From the NCBI GenBank assembly GCA_963763325.1, contig CAVXOL010000007.1, forward strand, positions 1 to 64,000: a stretch of DNA of 64,000 nucleotides. The letters run 5' to 3'. Made by a program: the position numbers and the translations under genes. Position 1 is the first letter of the stretch. Each line of letters starts with the position of its first letter. The notes beneath the pieces are model-generated. The model did no database searches. It was not told the origin of the DNA and saw only the letters and a list, made by a program, of their open reading frames with translations. This document shows positions 1 to 10,368 of the stretch, piece by piece. The DNA comes from JBBECJ01 sp963763325. GTDB taxonomy: Bacteria; Chloroflexota; Chloroflexia; Thermomicrobiales; CFX8.

Positions 1-502
1 GCCACTACGTCCAGTCGATGCACAAACGGCTGGCGCCGACCAACGTCCAGAAAGCCTTCGACTCGTTCACCCACTGGGAAGCATGGGCACATTCTGTCGA
101 ACAAATGATTCTGGACGAGGGCTACGCCTCCGACGACCCAGCCCAGCGGGTCGCACAGCTTCAGGCGGCCCTGCTACGTGACGCGCGCTACGTCGTCGCG
201 ATTGGCCTGCATTGCGACGGGATGACAGTCGACGACGCAACGCAAATCATTATGGACGCAACCTTGATGGACGAGTTACCGGCTCGTCGCGAGGCCGAGC
301 GCGGAACCTTCGACCCCGGCTACGGCAGCTACACACTCGGCAAGCTGATGCTGCTAAAGCTGCGCGATGACGTCAGGAGGTTGAACAGGGCGACGCCTTC
401 AATCTCGGAGCGTTTCACAACGCATTCCTCGCCCACGGGGCGCCGCCATTTCCGATCGTGCGAGCGCGGATGTTGAAGCAGGACGACGGGAAGTTGCTGT
501 AA
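1..502 (+). CDS. DUF885 family protein, C-terminal part
   Basis: This is the 3' end of a gene entering from the left edge. The visible residues WEAWAHSVEQMILDEGY match the EGWA-x-YxEQ block that DUF885 proteins carry near their C-terminus; the family is predicted to be metallopeptidase-like, but its substrate is not established. Reading continues in the third frame to about position 378. It then moves by one base into a frame that gives GDAFNLGAFHNAFLAHGAPP and ends at the TAA at 500-502, which is the expected family ending (…HNxxLxxGxxPxxxLRxxM). The single frameshift therefore looks like an error in the sequence or a very recent lesion. Without the shift the frame ends at 476. The N-terminal catalytic half lies outside the window. 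Confidence 0.75.
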
Positions 503-582
503 CCGTCACATGGATCCTGAACAATTGCGGTTAGACTGCCGGCAAACCGGCTGTTTGTTGATTGCCAACGAGGGGAACTGAC

Positions 583-2077
583 ATGCGCGTAGCCATCGGC
601 GGGATTGCCCACGAGAGCAGCACCTTTTCGACGGTGCCGACGACCTTGGAGGATTTCGCGAGCGGGGCTGTAGGAGGACGAAGCACTGATCGAGGAAGGG
701 ACCGGCACGAAGCCCCGTGGGCGGCTTCATCGACGCGGCGCGCGACTGCGCCTTCGAGGTCGTCCCGACCATCCGGCCGCCGCGCAGCCGGCCGGGCCGG
801 TGACGGCCGAGGCGACCACGATGCTGACCGGCATGCTGGCCGACCGGCTGCGCGCGGCCCTGGCCGACGGGCCGCTGGATGGCGTGCTGCTGGCGCTGCA
901 CGGCGCGATGGTCTCCGAGCTGGACGACGATGGCGAGGCGTACATCCTGCGGGCGGTGCGCGAGGTCGTGCGGGCCGGACATGCCGGTGCTCGTCGAACT
1001 CGACCTGCACGGCAACATCACGCCAGGAGATGGTCGATCTGGCGAGCGTCCCGTCGCGTACGACGAGTACCCGCACACCGACCCCTACGAGCGCGGCTAC
1101 GAGGCCGGTCTACTGCTGGCGCGGATCGTCCGCGATGGCGCGAGGCCAACCCCGGCGCTGGTCAAGATCCCGATGCTGGCCGGCATGCAGCGGCAGTACA
1201 CCTAGGCCGAGCCGATGCTGAGCGTCAAGCACCTGGCGCACGACATCGAGACCGAGCGCGGGGTGCTGAACGTCAGCTATCTGCCCGGCTTCCCCTGGGC
1301 CGACATCCCGCCAACGAGCTTCAGCGTGATCGTGACGACCGACAACAACCCGCAGCAGGCGCGGAGGACGCGAACCAGATCGCCCGCTACATCTGGGAGC
1401 GGCGAGCCGAGTTCGTCGTCACGCCAACGCCGGTGGACGAGGCGGTGCGGCGGCGATGGCCGCGCCGCGCGGCCCGATCGTGCTGGCCGACATCGGCGAC
1501 AACCCGGCGGCGGCACGCCCCGCCGATGGCACGGTGCTGCTGGAAGCGCTGCTGCGGCTCGGCGCGACGAACGCGGTGCTCGCGCCGATGGCCGATCCCG
1601 ACGTCGTCCGCAGGCGATCGCGGCCGGCGTGGGCGCGACATGTCCAGCGGCTCGGTGGCGAAGGTGGATACGTTCCACGGCCCGCCGCTGGATGTGACGG
1701 CGAAGGTGCTGCGAGTCACCGACGGACGTTCGGTCACAAGGGGCTGATGGGCACCGAATCTGGAGAGAACCTCGGGCCAACGGCGGTGATCGCGGTGCGG
1801 GGCGAACGGCGGCAGGTCGTGGTCGTCACGACGAGCCTACCGCTACCAGCCGACCGACCTGGAGGTGCTTCGCTCGCAGGGGATCGAGCCGACCGAGCAG
1901 CAGATCCTCGTGGTCAAGTCGTCGGTCCACTACCGCAGCGCCTTCACGCCGATCGCCAAAGAGATCATCGAGGTCGATACTCCTGGCCTGACCAGCCCCC
2001 ACATCGACAACCTGGAGTTCCACAAGATCAAGCGGCCGATCTATCCGTTTGACGCAGATATGGAATGGGAGCCGTAA
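583..2077 (+). pseudogene. M81 family metallopeptidase (MlrC/microcystinase-like), multiply frameshifted
   Basis: The start MRVAIGGIAHESSTFS follows an AGGGG ribosome site at 571-575. It is the hallmark N-terminus of M81 peptidases, the zinc enzymes typified by MlrC. Homologous blocks can be followed across all three forward frames: LLALHGAMVSE near 890, LVELDLHGN near 995, a DEYPHTDPYERG block near 1065, GFPWADIPPTSFS near 1290, VLADIGDNPAAA near 1480, and GLTSPHIDNLEFHKIKRPIY at the end. At least seven frame changes and one in-frame TAG (about 1203) interrupt it. Total length of about 495 codons is normal for the family, and active-site blocks survive in order. This suggests clustered one-base errors, although a true pseudogene is possible. 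Confidence 0.75.
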
Positions 2078-2104
2078 AGAAGGAGCTGAACGGCCGGTGA
2101 CAGG

Positions 2105-2181
2105 AGGGGCCGTGCCTTGTGCCGGCCCTGTTCCGCAAACGGCGTGTGAGGGGAACAGGGCCGGCACAAGGCACGGCCCCT
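2105..2181. repeat. Perfect 30-bp inverted repeat between convergent genes
   Basis: Left arm 2105-2134 and right arm 2152-2181 are exact reverse complements separated by a 17-base loop. The arm begins AGGGGCCGTGCC and ends CCTGTTCC. The element sits between the 3' ends of the M81 gene (plus) and the NlpC/P60 gene (minus), where it could act as a two-way transcription terminator. There is no clear T-run on either side, so a dispersed hairpin repeat is an equally good reading. Confidence 0.85.
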
Positions 2182-2202
2182 ACTTTGCTGCGGTGTGTCG
2201 TT

Positions 2203-3424
2203 CTATCCCACGCGCCGCGCAGTGACGTACCGAGTCGACCAGTACGGATCAGCGAGGCTGCTGATACCGACCGAATCGTGCTCGCCGCTGGCGCTGATGA
2301 ACTGGCCGTCGCCGAGGTAGATGCCGACGTGGGAGAGGCCCCACTGGTAGGTATTCTGGAAGAAGACGAGGTCGCCCGGTGCCAGGTCGCCGGCCGCGAC
2401 TTCGACGCCGTAGACAACCTGGTCCTCGTTCGGGCGCGGAAAGCTGCCGTCGGCGACGTTGCTGACGATGAACCAGGTGAAGCCGGAGCAATCGAAGCCA
2501 TCCGGCGTCGTGCCTCCCCAAACGTACGGGACGCCGATGTAGCCGAGAGCTGCCTCAACAATTGCCGCGCCAGTCGTTGACGCGCCGGCCAGTGACCACC
2601 GCTGCTGGCCGCTCCAAGGTACGCGCCGTGCGCCCAGCCAACCATTCCATCCGCTTCGATCTGGTACCAGGCATCGCCGGCGACGTCGCTGACCGGCCCA
2701 TCCAGCAACCAGGCCACGGTTCCTTCGGCCAGCAGCGTCATGCGCGCCTCGGAAACGTCAGGCCCTTCACGCAGGCTGAGTCCGTCCCCGCCGGTTCCGA
2801 CCACCATCAATAGCCCGTCGTCCAGGCTTGAACTCTCACCGGAGAAGCCACCGAGGTAGGACGCTGCACTGTAGCCAACGATGCCATCGTAGCGTACCAG
2901 CGACCAGGCGATACCTTCCTCATCGACGATCACTGGAGCCAGTATCTCAACCGGTGCGCCCTCGGGAATCGCCGTGACGATATCGGCCGCGAGGGATGGC
3001 CCATTCCGCAGGTTCAGCCATTCACCGCCACTATGAGGTAAACCGGCACGCCGCCGGCCGCGCTCTCATCGAAGAACGGCGGCGGGACGACGACTGACTC
3101 ACCGGCCAGGAAATCGGCGCTTACCCACCCGAAGACATCCGCACCGTCGATGCTGGTCGAGACGGCATACCAGAACGAACCGTCACTGGCCTCTACCGGA
3201 CCGTCTTCGATCGTGACGGCGTGACTTTCAGGCAAGCCGGTCAGAACCGCCGCACCCGAATCTGGCACTGCGCGCACATTGACGCCATCTCCAGCCGTAT
3301 AGGCTATCTGGGCGCTATCTCCGGCGATGAGATCAAGATCAGCGGCTGCCGGCAGCGCCAGCGCAATACTCGCCAGGATGACTGCCGCGACGACACTCAT
3401 CCAACGACGCTTCACAACGAACAT
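2203..3424 (-). CDS. Secreted SH3-domain / NlpC-P60 peptidoglycan hydrolase
   Basis: The chosen start (ATG at 3424, MFVVKRRWMSVV) follows GGAAGGGG. It begins a signal peptide ending in ALPAAADLD, so the product is exported. Three bacterial SH3-like segments follow (GDGVNVRAVPDSG; EWLNLRNGPS; GDGLSLREGPDVS), and then an NlpC/P60 domain with the catalytic Cys in DGFDCSGF and the His in LSHVGIYLGD. Such enzymes cleave D-gamma-glutamyl-meso-diaminopimelate bonds in cell-wall peptides, and the SH3 repeats bind wall components. Two frameshifts, near 3030 and 2572, split the reading frame at domain borders. With both corrected, the protein is about 405 residues and complete. It stands alone and is convergent with the M81 gene. 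Confidence 0.82.
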
Positions 3425-3564
3425 ACGTCCATCCCCTTCCGACCGTGGCCCCACGCCACGTCACGCCGGGTGACAACACCACGGCGCACAGGACAACCAG
3501 GGTGTGCCTGATTGTCATGGGCTGTACGTACAGTCTACTCTGTGTCGCCGATTATTACCTGAAT

Positions 3565-4895
3565 CTAGTCTGAGAGATCAGTCCGCCGAGCCAGCGCCTG
3601 CATTCTCGCCCGGTCCTCTGGATCGAAGTCCGACCGGTCGACCTGCCACATCACACGTTCGATCTCGTGTCGAACGGATTGCCTGCGGTCCCCAGCAGTC
3701 TGCCGCTCCAGTTCGGTCAGCACATCCAACAGGTGGTGGGTCACGTGGACGTTGTCACGGGCCACACGCCGGATCTGACCAAACGACGCGGTGATATAGG
3801 CATCGAAATCTGGTCGGTTCAACCAGACGACGGCATCCTGATCGGAATTGTCGTGCTCGATCTTTCGGGTCGCTGACGGGAATGACCTCCCCACCAGGAC
3901 GACCAGGATGTTGCCAAGGCAGGAGATGACGTGCTCCGCCGTCGTCGGGTCGTGGATCGACGGCGAGAGTGCCTTCAGCGCGATATCGACCAACTGACGG
4001 ATGCCAAACATGTCGTCCTGAGATAGTGTGCGCTCCTTGTCGAGAACGAAGGCGTTGCGTAACTGCTCGATGCGACCGTCGTCGCCACCGACCTGCCGCC
4101 AAATTCGACCAATGGCTGCTGATGGGTGATGTAGGCGCCGATCTTCGGGAAAACGACTCCCCAGCCACCAGCACCAACGGAGTTGATGATCGCTCCGTCG
4201 TCAATGCGGCGGAGATAGCCGGAACGATCCGCGCGTACCAGCACGCTCGGCTGGCTACCGTTCCGATCGCGGAACTGATCCAGCGTCGGGTCGTCGTCCG
4301 AGGGGGCGCCGATCGCCTCGGGATAGAGTCGATTGATAGAGTCCAGCATCTCGTGATGGATGCGCTCGACGATCGTCGCCGCCTGAAACATCGTCGCGCT
4401 GTGATGGATGAAGTAGATCAGGAGCGCCAGACAGACGATCGTCAGCAGGATCGCGAGCGAGACCGAGAGCATCGGAATTGACGATCCGCCAATTGCGTCC
4501 TCGCCGCGCACTTGACGGAGCACGAGCAGCGAATACAGGAACGTCGCGAGGAAGGTGCCGAGAACGGTTTGAACGCCACGATCGTTCATGAACATGCGAA
4601 TGATGCGCGGCGTGTACTGCGTCGCCGCCTGCTGGAGCGTTAGCATCGTGATCGAGAACAGCAACGTGATAACCGTGATTAACGAGCCCGAAATCGCGGA
4701 GAGGATCGCACGGGCCGAATCTGCCGTTCCATAGAACAGCCAGTCCGTGTGGCGGGTCAGTTCGTCCTCAACGCGGGAGTCGATCTCCGGCATGATGTAC
4801 GAGAGGGCGATCGCAATGACGCCAAGGACTGCTGGAATGAACCAGAGGCTGCTCTGAACGTTCTCCCATTGGTTACGAATCCGTTCGGTCGTCAC
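3565..4895 (-). CDS. DUF2254 family membrane protein
   Basis: The protein has about four N-terminal transmembrane helices (SLWFIPAVLGVIAIALSYI; SAISGSLITVITLLFSITML; VLGTFLATFLYSLLVL; LAILLTIVCLALLIYFIHH) and then a long soluble domain ending MQALARRTDLSD. This is the organisation of DUF2254, a family without an established function. GTG at 4895 (VTTERIRNQWENVQSS) is preferred because AGGGAGA lies eight bases upstream; an in-frame ATG at 5024 would overlap the previous gene. One frameshift near 4100 separates PLVEFGG from GRIEQLRNAFVLDKERT, and the blocks on both sides belong to the same family. It lies downstream of the SARP-type regulator on the same strand, about 90 bases away, so the two may be cotranscribed. 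Confidence 0.75.
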
Positions 4896-4983
4896 GCGCG
4901 CGTCTCCCTGTACTCCCAGCGAACGCCCGGAGGTCACGTCCGCATCATCCTTCACACCGAGCGCGCCGATTGCGCGCTGAAGC

Positions 4984-7900
4984 TCAAGCGTCGGCAGTCT
5001 GAAGCGAGTAGACAACCGCCTCATCGAGGGTCATGTCCGCGCCGTCGGCATACAGCTTGTTGAAGGCTTCGTCGCCGAGCGACAGACGAAGCGTCGATAG
5101 CGTTTCGCGCATTGATGGCTGATCGACGGGTGGCAGCGGTGTCCCGATCGCTGCTCGGATTGTGCTTGCGGCGCCGAGCAGCGGTGTTGCCTGATCATGC
5201 TGATTGCGAACAGGCAGCGTGTGCCAGTCCTTCAAGGCAGCTGAGAATGAAGCGCTCATCGCCTTGTGCGTTGAATCGCTCGGGACCTCGCACCAGGCTG
5301 CTGTTGCGACCAGATCGTCTCCCTGAGCGAGGGCAGCCTGACCGAGCTTGTTCAGCGCATTGGCGATAGCCCAGTTCCGATTGATGCTGCGGCTGAACGC
5401 TAGTGTCTCATCGGCCCAGGCTCTGGCGGTTGCCAGATCGCCGCGCGCATGGGCGACTCCTGTGAGTTCTGCCAGTGTTTGCCCGCGTGTGTGGACGAGT
5501 TTCGATGCGTGCTCAGCTGATCTCGAGCGACTTCGACAGAGCGAGCATTTCGTCTGATCGATGTACGCCTTGGCAGAACGAGTGCATTGCCCCAGTCGAC
5601 GAGCTGTTGGCAGATCTGCTGGGCAATGATCGAGCTCACTGAATGATCGCAGAGCGCCGTCCTGATAGTGCGCGTTCGCCAGATCGTATTGGCTGTGCTC
5701 GCGTGCGATAGCAGCGCAGTCCCCAGAGCGTCTCGATTCCACTCGATGAACGTATCGCCGTGTGACGCGCAAGTGCGAGTCGCTGCTCGATGCATCGACG
5801 CTCTGCGAGGGCGAAGTTGCCTGCACCGCCGAGCGTGGAAGTCGATCATGGTCGATGGCCCGGATCACGTCTGGACTGGAAGGCTCGTCGTGTGCGACCT
5901 GGCCATCGTTCAGCAGGCGCTCGAACCAGCGTTCGTGCTTCGTACCGTATGTCCGTCCTGCCAGAGCCAGTGGAGATTCAGCGCCAGATGGATGAGCCGT
6001 GTTGACACTCTCGCTTGTTCGTTGTGATGGCTTTTCATCGTGAAGACTCCAGCGCAGCGCGGTCGCGGGCATTGTCGATCTCATGCTCGAGTCGTGAGCC
6101 GAGTAGCGGATGACGTCGGGCGAGCTGCCGAAATCACGTTGATGGACGCTTATGGCGATCGAACGACACCATTGGCGGTGTCTGTCGCGCGACGACACTA
6201 ACTTCTCCGGCCACTGGAGCAGATTGCTCAGCCGCGTACTGCCGGACCGGCTCCAGCAGCCTGTAGCGAGCCTGCGGACGACCCTCGTCGACCTCGATCA
6301 GCGACTTGTCAACCAGATGTGCCAGCAGATCGAGCACATGTTCGGCAGAGATGTCGGTTCCCGAACAGACGGCCTCGGCGGCGTCGAGCTGGCAACCGCC
6401 GGCAAACACCGACAGCCGTCGCAGGACGATTCGCTCAGGTTCCATCAGCAGGTCGTAGCTCCAGTCGAGCGTCGCGCGCAGGCTGTGCTGACGTTCCGGG
6501 GCCGTCCGTGCGCCTTCAGTCAGGAGGCGCAACGCATCGTCGAGCCGCTGATCGATCTGTTCGAGTGTCAACACACGAACCCGAGTCGCGGCAAGCTCGA
6601 TCGCGAGCGGTAGCCCGTCGAGCTTGCGGCAGATCTGAGCGACCAGCGTTGCTGAGTCCTGCGTGACGGCGAAGTGAGGCTGTGCGGCCTGGGCGCGTTC
6701 GAGAAACAGGCGCGGTCCATCTAGCGTGCTCAGCGACGTCGGGCGTCACCACCTGCCCGCCGGCAGGAACCGGCATCGGCGGTACCGGCCAGAGCGATTC
6801 ACCTGGAATCCGCAGCGACTCGCGGCTGGTCGCCAGGATTGTCAGGCCTGGGCAGGTGTGGACGAGTGTTTCAACGAGTCGTGCACAGGCGTCGATCAGG
6901 TGCTCGCAGTTGTCGAGGACGAGCAGCGCACGGCGCTCTCGAAACCATCCGATCAGTGCCTCCGTCGCCGTTCGACCGGCTGTCTCATGGACTGGCGGGA
7001 TACCGGCCAGCACATGCAGTGACAGCAACGCCGGATCGTGCAGCGGCGCCACTCCACCATCCAGACACCGTCCGGAAAGGCACGACTGAACCGGCTGGCG
7101 ACTTCAATCGCCAGCCGTGTCTTGCCGCTACCGCCGGGACCGGTCAGCGTCACGACCGTCCTGCGGATACGAGCTGGGTCATCGAGATCGTGAGGCGTCA
7201 GCGCGTTGGCAATCTCGGATATCTGTTCATCCCGGCCGATGAAGCTGGTCAGTTGGATCGGAAGATTCGTTGGAAGCTGGCCAGCGCTGCGAATGTAACC
7301 ATGCGAGACCGGGCTGGCCGGCGCGACGGGCAGTTGCCCGTGCAGAATATGTTGATACAGCTGCTGGCTGGACTTGGCCGGTTCGACATCAAGCTCGCGC
7401 TGGAGTGCATCGCGCAGGTGCTGATACTGGCTGAGCGCGCGGCGTCGCTGACCGGTCAATGCATAGAGCCGCATCAGCTCGACATGTGCCTCTTCGTGAG
7501 CGGGGTCCAGCGCGATCAATCGTTGAAGCAGCTCGAGTGCTTCCTCGGCTGGGCGACTCTCCTCGTAGATGGCTGACATCGAGCGAGCAGCGCGAGTTAA
7601 CTGGCTCGCAGAGCTGTCCGACGTTGCTCGGCCCATTCTTCGTAGCGCTCTTCGGGAAGCAGATCGCCGGTGTAGAGGTCGATCGCCTGGCGGTAGAGCG
7701 TGATATCGACGGTGTCGCGCAGACGCTGGACCGCCGCTTCAAATGCCTCGACGTCGGTTGCGACCAGTTCACGAGGGCCGAGCGAAAGGACATCACCATG
7801 GCGCCGCAGCCAGACCGGTGCAGCATCGCTATTGGGCATGAGGATGCGTCGCGCAACATGCAGCGTCCGTCGGAGGTTGTTGGCAGCCGCGTCAGAGTCT

Positions 7901-8170
7901 ACTAGGTGAGAGCAGGTCCATCAGCTGCTCGTGATGCAGTTGGCGCGACGGATCGAGCGCCAGCAGCTTGACGATCGCGCCGCCTTGCGCAGCTTCCAGA
8001 CCGATGCGTCGATCTCGCGCTCGCCAACGACGACGCGAAAGCCACCCATAAGCTGGAGGTCTCAGCCTGGCCGTCGAGCGCGCCATTTGCCGCACATCCG
8101 TCGCGAGCATCAGATCCTCCGAGACAGGCACGGCAACGAGCAGATTGAGCCGCCCAATGCGGTCACGCAA
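4984..8170 (-). pseudogene. SARP/BTAD-type transcriptional regulator with NB-ARC ATPase and TPR region, multiply frameshifted
   Basis: In order, the reverse strand encodes: a winged-helix DNA-binding domain of OmpR/SARP type (LQLMGGFRVVVGEREI, then IVKLLALDPSRQLHHEQLMD); a bacterial transcriptional activation domain (AIDLYTGDLLPEERYEEW to ALSQYQHLRDALQREL); an NB-ARC ATPase with Walker A TLTGPGGSGKTRLA and Walker B LLVLDNCEHL; a linking helical region (LPLAIELAA family signature, LDWSYDLL); and a TPR-like C-terminus (ALAQGDDLVATAAW) ending SLQTADA. This is the AfsR-like architecture. At least six frame changes occur, for example near 8070, 7905, 7630, 7070, 6650 and 6200, so no fragment alone is a full regulator. 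Given the conserved order, sequence error is likely. The exact start is uncertain because of a shift near the N-terminus. Confidence 0.75.
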
Positions 8171-8217
8171 GCAGACCGTGCCGAAGTGTCTTCAGTATCT
8201 GGTGATTTCATAGCTTG

Positions 8218-8239
8218 TCAAGTAACGCTCAAGTAACGC
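8218..8239 (+). promoter_or_regulatory. Two tandem 11-bp direct repeats, candidate SARP operator
   Basis: The sequence TCAAGTAACGC occurs twice head to tail (8218-8228 and 8229-8239). SARP-family activators are known to bind heptamer direct repeats spaced 11 bp apart, often with a TCGAG/TCAAG core, just upstream of a -10 box. Here a TACTAT hexamer lies at 8259-8264. The site is between the SARP-type regulator (minus) and the HAF-repeat gene (plus), so it could serve either gene. The pattern is seen directly; the regulatory role is inferred. Confidence 0.5.
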
Positions 8240-8337
8240 TGGCGGAATATCGTCACGCTACTATCTGCTCATCTCCCAACCTGATCCCGCGCGGCTGCAG
8301 GTCGCTGCCGTGCTATCGCATATCGCAAAGGAGGAAC

Positions 8338-9143
8338 ATGTCGGAAACGCTCGGCATTGGCTCGTTTCGATTACCGGCCTGCTTGCGCTGCTCCACACTG
8401 CTGCCTGCCACCGCGCTCGCGGGGAAGCCGGTCGTCTTCAAAGATGAACTGCCGATGGTCAGTTTCGCGCGGTCCTTTGGGAAGACGGCGAAATGTTCGA
8501 CCTCGGAACTCTCGGCGGGCCGAATAGCGTCGCGACCGTCATCAACGATCGGGGGCAAATTGTCGGAGCGGCCGACACCTCCGATGGAGAGGTACACGCC
8601 TTCCTCTGGGAAAACGGTGTCATGACCGATCTCCCGACTCTCGGCGGGTTCTTCACGCAAGCGAACGGGATCAATAACCGTGGCCAGATCGTCGGCACGA
8701 GCGAGACGTCGACAGGTGTGCCACATGCCGTACAGTGGGAAGACGGCCAGATCATCGACCTCGGCACGCTTGGTGGACCAGGTAGCGAGGGCCTCGAGAT
8801 CAACGACCGAGGACAGATCGTCGGCGGCAGCGACACGGCTGACGGGGAGTTTCACGCCTTCCGCTGGGAAGAGGGTGTGATGACCGACCTCGGAACACTC
8901 GGAGCCGAAGTCAGTTTCGCGACCGCGAACAACAAGCACGGCTTGATCGTCGGTGGAAGCTTTCCGGCTGCCGGCCCGCCACCACACGGCTTCGTTCTCG
9001 AAGGCGGAGTGATGACCGACCTCGGAACCCTGGGTGGACCGTTCAGCATCGCATGGGGAATCAACAAGCATGGCCAGATCGCCGGCCAGAGCGAGACGGC
9101 GAACGGCGAGTTCCGCGCCGTGATCTGGGAGCGACAGAAGTAG
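8338..9143 (+). CDS. Secreted HAF-repeat protein
   Basis: A strong AAAGGAGGA site precedes ATG 8338. The N-terminus (MSETLGIGSFRL to ATALAG) resembles a short export signal. The rest is a chain of about 40-residue HAF repeats, each with a D-LGTLGG core, an IN-RGQIVG turn and an HAFxWE block: VHAFLWENG, PHAVQWEDG, FHAFRWEEG, PHGFVLEGG and FRAVIWER. The family is named after the HAF motif and probably forms a beta-propeller-like fold; its function is unknown. One frameshift near 8448 separates the signal region from the first repeat (GQFRAVLWEDGEMFDLGTL). The gene faces the direct-repeat operator and precedes another exported protein, which suggests a small surface-protein operon. Confidence 0.75.
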
Positions 9144-9168
9144 ACACATACGAGAAAGGACAACTGAG

Positions 9169-9664
9169 ATGGTTCGGAAATCGATGGTGTCACTCATCCT
9201 GGTCCTCGCGACCGTCATGGGAATGCAGCTCGCGCTGATTGCTTCGGCGTCAGCTGCCGAACTGAGCCGAACACCAGTTCTCGTTCGTCCTCACACCGGA
9301 ACAGTGTCCCGACGTAGAGACGACCATCACCGGTGAAGGCATCTACTTCCTGCGCCACAACGAGCGAGTCGACAAGAACGGCGTCACGCACATCAACGAC
9401 AACCTCAGCGCCAAGGGAACTGCGGTCGGCGAGAATGGCGTTGTCTACCACTTCAACTATCACAACAACGCCAGGGTCACGATCCCACCGGAAGGATTCC
9501 CGTTCACCATCCGCCAGACCGACCACTTCAACCTGGTTGGGGCAGGCAACGCCGGCAATCTGCAGGTCGGCTTCAACGTCATCGTTACGTTCCTTGCACC
9601 CGGCGAGGATCCGATCATCGAGGAGATCAGCGTCCATGGGAATCCTGCCTGCGACGTGATCTAG
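9169..9664 (+). CDS. Small secreted protein of unknown function
   Basis: The ATG at 9169, preceded by GAAAGGA, begins a clear signal peptide (MVRKSMVSLILVLATVMG, cleavage near ASASAAELS). A single shift near 9275 leads into a coherent mature sequence: FSFVLTPEQCPDVETTITGE, GVVYHFNYHNNARVTIPPEG, FNVIVTFLAPGEDP, ending HGNPACDVI. The mature part is about 130 residues, beta-rich in appearance, with two cysteines that could pair. I do not recognise the family. It follows the HAF-repeat gene by 25 bases, so the two are likely cotranscribed. Confidence 0.6.
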
Positions 9665-9676
9665 CCTTTCGCGAGT

Positions 9677-9710
9677 ATCGGGCCGGCGTCGCGCTCGGCG
9701 GCGGCCCGAT
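9677..9710. terminator. 9-bp GC hairpin after the secreted-protein gene
   Basis: ATCGGGCCG (9677-9685) pairs with CGGCCCGAT (9702-9710). The hairpin starts 13 bases after the stop codon. No T-run follows, so it may be a weak terminator or an RNA-stabilising hairpin. Confidence 0.45.
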
Positions 9711-9751
9711 CTCTGGCGCATCGTCGTAACGACAGAGGACGGGGCACGAAC

Positions 9752-10282
9752 ATGCTGAAACCATTGAGTGCGTCCTTCTTCGTGGTGTTAACCGGTGTCA
9801 TGTTGATCCAGGGGATCCATGTGATCGAGCACATCATCCAGCTCGGTCAGGTGTATGCCTTCGGCGTCGCCGACGATGACGCACTCGGCCTGCTCGGCTA
9901 TGTGTTCCAATTTCAGGGGACCGAAGAGTGGCTGCACCTGGTCTTCAACGTAAGCTACCTGGCAGCGTTGTACCTGCTACTCGGTCCGCTCTGGAAGCTC
10001 GTGCCGGATGTCGTTCCGAGTTGGGCGTTCTGGGCGTTCGCGGTCTGGGGTGTCGGGCTTGAGAGCTGGCACGTCGTCGAGCACCTCGTGATCATCACGA
10101 ACGTCATCCAGAACAGCGGTTGCCCTTGCCCTGGCATCGGCGACCGCGCGACCGGGCTGAGCGACACGGTGCTTCACTTCGGCTACAACGCGGTCGCTTT
10201 CACGGCGCTCGCGCTTCCGTTCTGGTACGTGATGCGTTCCCGATACAGCTTCGATGGCCCGAGTCTCAGCGCCGCAGGCTAG
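9752..10282 (+). CDS. Four-helix integral membrane protein of unknown function
   Basis: The 176-residue frame is uninterrupted. It contains about four hydrophobic segments: SFFVVLTGVMLIQGIHVIEH, LHLVFNVSYLAALYLLLGPL, SWAFWAFAVWGVGLESWHVV and YNAVAFTALALPFWYVM. Histidines cluster at membrane edges (HVIEHII, ESWHVVEHLV). A cysteine-proline motif, NSGCPCPGIGD, lies in the loop before the last helix; together these could bind a metal or haem, but I do not recognise the family. It follows two exported-protein genes on the same strand and is closed by the strong terminator at 10317-10350. Confidence 0.65.
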   Translation: MLKPLSASFFVVLTGVMLIQGIHVIEHIIQLGQVYAFGVADDDALGLLGYVFQFQGTEEWLHLVFNVSYLAALYLLLGPLWKLVPDVVPSWAFWAFAVWGVGLESWHVVEHLVIITNVIQNSGCPCPGIGDRATGLSDTVLHFGYNAVAFTALALPFWYVMRSRYSFDGPSLSAAG

Positions 10283-10316
10283 CCGTCAATCGCCGGTCCA
10301 CTGAACACCAAAGAGT

Positions 10317-10350
10317 AAGGACCGGGACAATCCAATGTCCCGGTCCTTTT
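10317..10350 (+). terminator. Rho-independent terminator
   Basis: AAGGACCGGGACA (10317-10329) pairs perfectly with TGTCCCGGTCCTT (10336-10348) over a six-base loop and runs into TTTT. It ends the plus-strand transcript of the membrane protein. On the minus strand the stem is followed by only a few T residues after metE, so it may work both ways. Confidence 0.85.
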
Positions 10351-10368
10351 CGGCGTCAATCGAAGCAA

